The notes beneath the pieces are model-generated. The model saw only the letters and a list, made by a program, of their open reading frames with translations. It made no database searches and was not told the DNA's origin. From contig MZZL01000409.1 of NCBI GenBank assembly GCA_002749535.1, forward strand, positions 3,054,160-3,118,159: a stretch of DNA of 64,000 bases, given 5' to 3'. Position 1 is the first letter of the stretch; each line of letters opens with the position of its first letter. The DNA is from Apophysomyces variabilis (taxonomy: Eukaryota > Mucoromycota > Mucoromycetes > Mucorales > Mucoraceae). A program made the translations under genes and the position numbers. Positions 59,593 to 64,000 of the stretch are shown piece by piece.

Positions 59593-62311
59593 CGTGCAAT
59601 CAGAAAAAGGACCGGACTACATCCATCAACGATACCAAATTAATGGCGAAGGGCGACTGACATTCAATTCGGTCATCTCGAGGTGCGGTTTGTTCCGGGC
59701 TATTTGTCTTATTTTACACTCCGACATATTTTGAATTTGGGCATCAATTTGTTCCAGAGGTTTAAGGAGCTAAGCAAAAAGGTGTGTTACAATGTGTCAT
59801 AATCATGCTTTATTTATTGAAGCATATAAATAAAAAAATCCTCCAAGCTATATTCCTTTTGTTATCTTTCAGATGCACACAGTCAATTTCTTTTGTGAGT
59901 TTTGGCTATCAGAACTTTCGGTATCAGGACGGGTGTAAAACATTTTCACTTCTCAGCCGTAGTATCATGTTTCGTGCCTATCCCAACACTGGTTGCCTCC
60001 ATTCAAAGCTTTAGTATGGTACAAGTCTTTGTTGTAGAAAAAATTGATGTGGTGACCTTGGTGCTCTCAGCAATTTGATGAACCGGCTTGAAATAAGAAA
60101 TTTTTCTATAGTGTTGGCGGTAAGGCTTCAATGAGCGTGTTTGTTTTACTTGTTCGAATGTAAAAAACAACCCATTTTCAATGACTCTTTTGCTGCTTGC
60201 GGATTGAATACTGCGGGCTGAGAACTTTTTTCGTATCGGTCCCTGCTACTTCTACACTGCATTTGTCTATATTTGTCATGGTCATTCAGCTGATTGATTG
60301 AATTTTGGGTGCTGTGCTCTTGATATATATATATCTGCCATATCAGAAGAGTGACACGGAGAATAACCTGATAGTTGACTTGATACTATGGACCTCCAGT
60401 ATTTTAAGCTTAGTGAAGGTGGCTAGGCGAGCTTTCAAGTACTTCATACAGTATGCGTTGAGTATAGTGACCAGAATGTCCAGTTGCTCCAATGAATCAC
60501 CGAATGGCTTTCAAAACGCGTATGCTGGGCGCTGAAAAGAACACACTCTTCTCTAGAAGCGAGGATGATTTCAGCGAGCATATCATTACCGTCATAATAG
60601 GATATCAGACCGAGGCTTATGTCATGAGGAATAGTTTTGCAGCGGAATTCTTGAAATCACTGAAGGACACTTTGAACGGGGTGAGGTAAAAGACCATGGA
60701 ATGATTTGACGTCGCCAAATGGTTGACTGAAGAGCGTGTGTTGGGCATGCCGACTGTGCTTATTATAATAAGACAAAGGAGGGGATCATCAGGCGTAAGA
60801 GCCATAAACTGTTTGCTACTGGTTTTCTGAAGCATCGGAGACTTTTTTGTCCACAGCCTAGTGTAACTAAAAATTGTCAAATCATGCAGGGAAGTGCGAA
60901 GGATGGACTTTCAAGCATGGATCGGATTTCACTTTCGTTCTTCCTTCTTTGCCTTGCAGAGGAAAAAGACTTGTACAGTGCCCCCGGCTAATGACAATGG
61001 CTTGGTTAGAGCCCGCTAATCAAAAATAGGCGAGGGTTGACATTAGCGGTGGTGTTGTAACAACACAGTATCAGTGGTAATAGAACTAACGGATCCACTA
61101 CTTATTGTTAGCGGAGATGCAGATTTGTATGAGGGCTTAATAATTGCAGCAGAACAAAGAAGTTGAAAATACCATGAAACCTTCCCTTATGCTATTGATT
61201 ATTACTCCTTGAATACCGTCGCTTTTAGATTTGTGTACAAAAGTTAAGACCGTTTATCATTTGCTAAAGGCTCAGTTGGTATGACTTTATGCAGCAATGC
61301 ACATTTCGTACATATCCTCAGGACTAATCTTTAGCTAGGGTGAATGAAACATCCACCCTGATCAGACTTTTCTAGGCTTTCAACGGCTGCAAATGCCGTA
61401 AAGACAAAGAATGTCTTCCTGATACATGTTCATCGACTTTTTTCTGATGGAAACAGTCGCTATGTTTTCTAGCCGCGTCCGATTAGCACCAACCTTGGAT
61501 TTGTAGCCTTGCGCATGGTCAGCAGCGCATTATACTAACATCTTGGGTATCCCCTTACTAGCTATAACAAACAATTGAAGGCTTGTTTAGAAATGCTGAT
61601 AGCTGAAGGGTTCCAAGTTATTGCTCTTTTAATCCAAAAACTTTTATGCAGTGTTCATTCTTTCAAATCTTATTAATCAGTGCAACGCTCTTCGTCAACG
61701 CACCTTTCAAAGAACGGTCATATTTTGCTTAAACATATCAATTTCATCAACAATGATTAGAAAAGTCGATAGAATCCAAGCTTTGCTCTTTTACATGATT
61801 TACTTCATCTTTCAGTTTCCGCAACGTCATAATGGAATTTCGATTTCTGAGAGTGCTAATTTTCCTTTCCTTTTCTTTCAATGTTATATACCCTTATCGA
61901 ATTGTTGCTCAGTTAACAAGTAATATTGGCATAATAAGGCTACTGAAAATTCTTTCTTAACGCGATACAATCTTATTTAGTAGGAGTACTTTGCTGATAT
62001 ACGCAAGATGCCAACCAATGCTGGCTCCCCTTTCTTGTATGCTTTTCCAAATATCCGATCCAATTTGCTTACCTTTTGCCGAAGAATATATTATTTATAC
62101 ATGCTTTTTGATAACAGTATTGATCTTTGTTCTTCACATTCTTTCATGAATATATAGCGTTTTGGGAAAGATAAACGGTCAACTGAAGTAGTTTTTCCTG
62201 ATCGGTAACATCTGTTTTTATGCAAAGCAGTAGTATAATAAGTATTTGTATGCTTTTTTTCAGCCATTTAATTAACATACAGTGACAAATTAGTCACAAT
62301 AATTCAGCAGG
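59593..62311. other. gene-poor region between eL24 and RhoGAP genes
   Basis: About 2.7 kb between divergently transcribed genes. A stretch at about 60305-60980 on the plus strand reads as protein-like fragments in shifting frames (for example 60492-60689, and later K-T-K-E-G-I-I-R-R-K), which could be a mobile-element relic, but no family is recognised. The rest is AT-rich with no gene seen. Confidence 0.45.
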
Positions 62312-64000
62312 ATGAGCTTCTGTCATTTTGCGGAAGGCAGTACACGGCGACTTTATTGTTCTCTCGGTATCTCTGATATCAACCGGCTAAACTATTTACC
62401 TTTGTGGGGAATTGATTTTCGTTTAGCGCCAGGCTTTGCTGCTCCAGCCTTTCCCATGGAGCAGCCATCGTGTTTAGACAATCCTCAATTCAAGACCATT
62501 TCAGCTTTGAATATTATATATGAAGCAGGTAATTAGCAGAAAAAGGTCGCAATCTAGTACTGATCCCTTGATTCAGGTGTTGATAAGGAAAGTAGAGCTG
62601 TTTTGGTCCTCAGTGCATGCAATCTCCCTGACCCAGAGGTGGCAGACTACGATCTGTTATTGTCGTAAGTACTGGTGTGGGAATATGCAAATGTACCTGT
62701 GGGTTGTTGGTGGAACAGTTTTCTTCTTGTGGTCCCTGAAATCCATAATCTTATTAAACCTCCGTGAACCTTAGTTACCTCCTAGCCAGACTGTATGTAT
62801 CTTGGAAGTTTAACAAGTCAAGATACTGAACGGATTCTGCAGAGATGAGTTTGTTGAAAATGACTATGTGCTAGTATTTTTTGCATCTCCAGCATCTTAT
62901 CGTCCGCCTTGGATGTGGCTATTGCAGGCATATCGGCAGTTAGACCGCAGGTACCGAGGGAACCATTTGCATGGCAGGATAAAGATGATATCTAACGTTG
63001 GATAGATACAAAAAAAATCTGAAGGCTCTCTATGTCATACATCTTTCGATGACCTATCGCCTAATCTTTGAGCTTGCCAATCGCATAATCAGCCCGAAAT
63101 TTGCTAGCAAATTGCATTATTTGTCGGGTCTGGAGGATCTAGACCAGATAATTAGTCTTGCGCAATTGAATATCCCCCAACCTGTTGTCGACTATGAATT
63201 GCAATCATCATCAAACAAGCCCATGCGTAGGGCATCTCAAGCTGCTACATACAAAGCTCCAAATCCAATATCCTTATCACTCGTTTTTGGGAGAAAACTA
63301 AAAGATCTTGCCGCAGTCGATAAATTTCGATCGGATAGCACGCAAAACATCTATGTTCCTGCCGTTGTTCGACAACTAGTAGAACATTTACGTCAGGAAG
63401 GTAATGTGTGATGACGGTTTTCTCCTACATTTAGTACATTACTTAACTGGAAACGTAAAAACACAAGGTATGGATCAAGTTGGTATTTTTCGGAAATCTC
63501 CAAGCAGCACAGAGCTGCAGATGGTCAAGGCACAATTTGACCAAGGTGAGGAGAAGTGTCTCGACATCTTAGAAGGATGCGAAAATCTGACATACATTTA
63601 GGTCTGGAAATCGATTTGTCAAAGCACGATGTCAACGTCTCTGCGTCGCTCCTTAAAGTCTTCTTACGCGATCTCCCTGAACCTTTGATTACCACAGAGC
63701 TCGTTAAAGAGGTGGGCGACTTGTCAGGTAACGCCGGAATCTATCATTGTTCTATTTCATGCGCCGATCTAATCGGATACGATAAATGCATCTCTGTTTC
63801 TCCAGGAACAACGTCGTATTCGGACGAACTAGTTGATCGTGTCCGGTCAAAACTTGAAGGCAGCCATGAGCCTCTTCGTATTGGACTACTCTGTTACCTT
63901 TTTGACTTTCTTGGGGAAGTTGCTGAACATTCAAAAGTTAATCTGATGACTGTACAAAATCTAGCCATTGTATTTTCTCCTAATCTTATCCGTGATGCAA
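62312..64000 (+). CDS. CRAL-TRIO/Sec14-like plus RhoGAP protein (ARHGAP1/Ecm25-like), 3' end beyond window
   Basis: A GTPase-activating protein for Rho/Cdc42-type GTPases with a lipid-binding-like front half. From the ATG at 62312 an N-terminal leader leads into a BCH/CRAL-TRIO-like region (A-V-L-V-L-S-A-C-N-L-P-D, D-Y-V-L-V-F-F-A-S-P, A-L-Y-V-I-H-L-S). The RhoGAP domain follows: V-P-A-V-V-R-Q-L, the arginine finger in V-G-I-F-R-K-S-P, L-L-K-V-F-L-R-D-L-P-E-P-L-I and N-L-A-I-V-F-S-P-N-L. Supported introns: 62951-63005, 63401-63467, 63546-63601 and 63728-63805, and one at about 62529-62576. The junction between about 62666 and 62825 does not keep frame with any simple GT..AG pair I tried, so a short exon, an unusual splice site or a sequence error may be present. 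The gene is cut by the window edge. Confidence 0.85.

Noticed and set aside
58944..59660. 238-codon plus-strand open frame
   Set aside because: It is antisense to the eL24 exons and introns; its Leu/Ser-rich composition is the reverse read of the Ala/Lys-rich ribosomal protein.

Overview
The window is nuclear DNA from a fungus, most likely a Mucoromycota (Mucorales-type) genome. The reasons are dense short spliceosomal introns (about 45-110 nt, GT..AG, often with a CTGAC/CTAAC-like branch site), compact intergenic spaces, a set of fungal orthologues (Fab1/PIKfyve, Cse1, HEATR5/Laa1, Dnf-type flippase, a MedA-like regulator), and decayed eukaryotic TnpB-like (Fanzor) genes with CxxC..GH..CP zinc knuckles. 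The organism assignment is inference. No rRNA, tRNA, CRISPR array or bacterial-style operon was recognised.

Layout. 1-7.6 kb is gene-poor: one copy of a dispersed repeat (590-1330), a broken Fanzor-like gene (2662 to about 4320, minus), a 12-bp minisatellite and a broken unknown coding region (about 4890-5650, minus). 7.67-19.0 kb carries two plus-strand genes: an ArAE/FUSC-type multi-membrane transporter and a full-length FYVE-type phosphatidylinositol-3-phosphate 5-kinase (Fab1). 19.4-23.4 kb is the convergent minus-strand exportin CSE1. 24.05-26.82 kb is a second, longer Fanzor-like gene (minus) with two zinc knuckles and several inactivating stops and frameshifts, followed by a 285-bp inverted-repeat (MITE-like) element at 27336-27620 and the second copy of the dispersed repeat (about 28600-29530). 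30.0-40.1 kb has CAF-1 subunit CAC2 (+), a CAP-Gly protein (-), LSM2 (-), an HSF-type transcription factor (+) and a MedA-like regulator (+). 40.1-47.1 kb is the large HEAT-repeat protein HEATR5/Laa1 (-). 47.1-51.4 kb is gene-poor. 51.4-59.6 kb holds three minus-strand genes: a P4-ATPase flippase, PRMT5/Skb1 and ribosomal protein eL24. After another gene-poor 2.7 kb, a CRAL-TRIO plus RhoGAP protein starts at 62312 and runs off the right edge.

Themes. Several genes serve endomembrane identity and traffic (Fab1 lipid kinase, flippase, Laa1/HEATR5, CAP-Gly, RhoGAP) or nuclear functions (CAC2, CSE1, LSM2, HSF, MedA, PRMT5), but there is no evidence that they form a cluster. The most unusual observations are a predicted one-nucleotide exon in the eL24 gene (position 59382), required to keep the reading frame, and two independently decayed RNA-guided-nuclease-like (Fanzor) loci whose inactivating changes look dominated by C:G to T:A transitions. 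For seven genes I derived exon structures whose summed coding length is divisible by three. For CSE1, HEATR5, the flippase, PRMT5 and the RhoGAP gene only outer limits and some introns are given.
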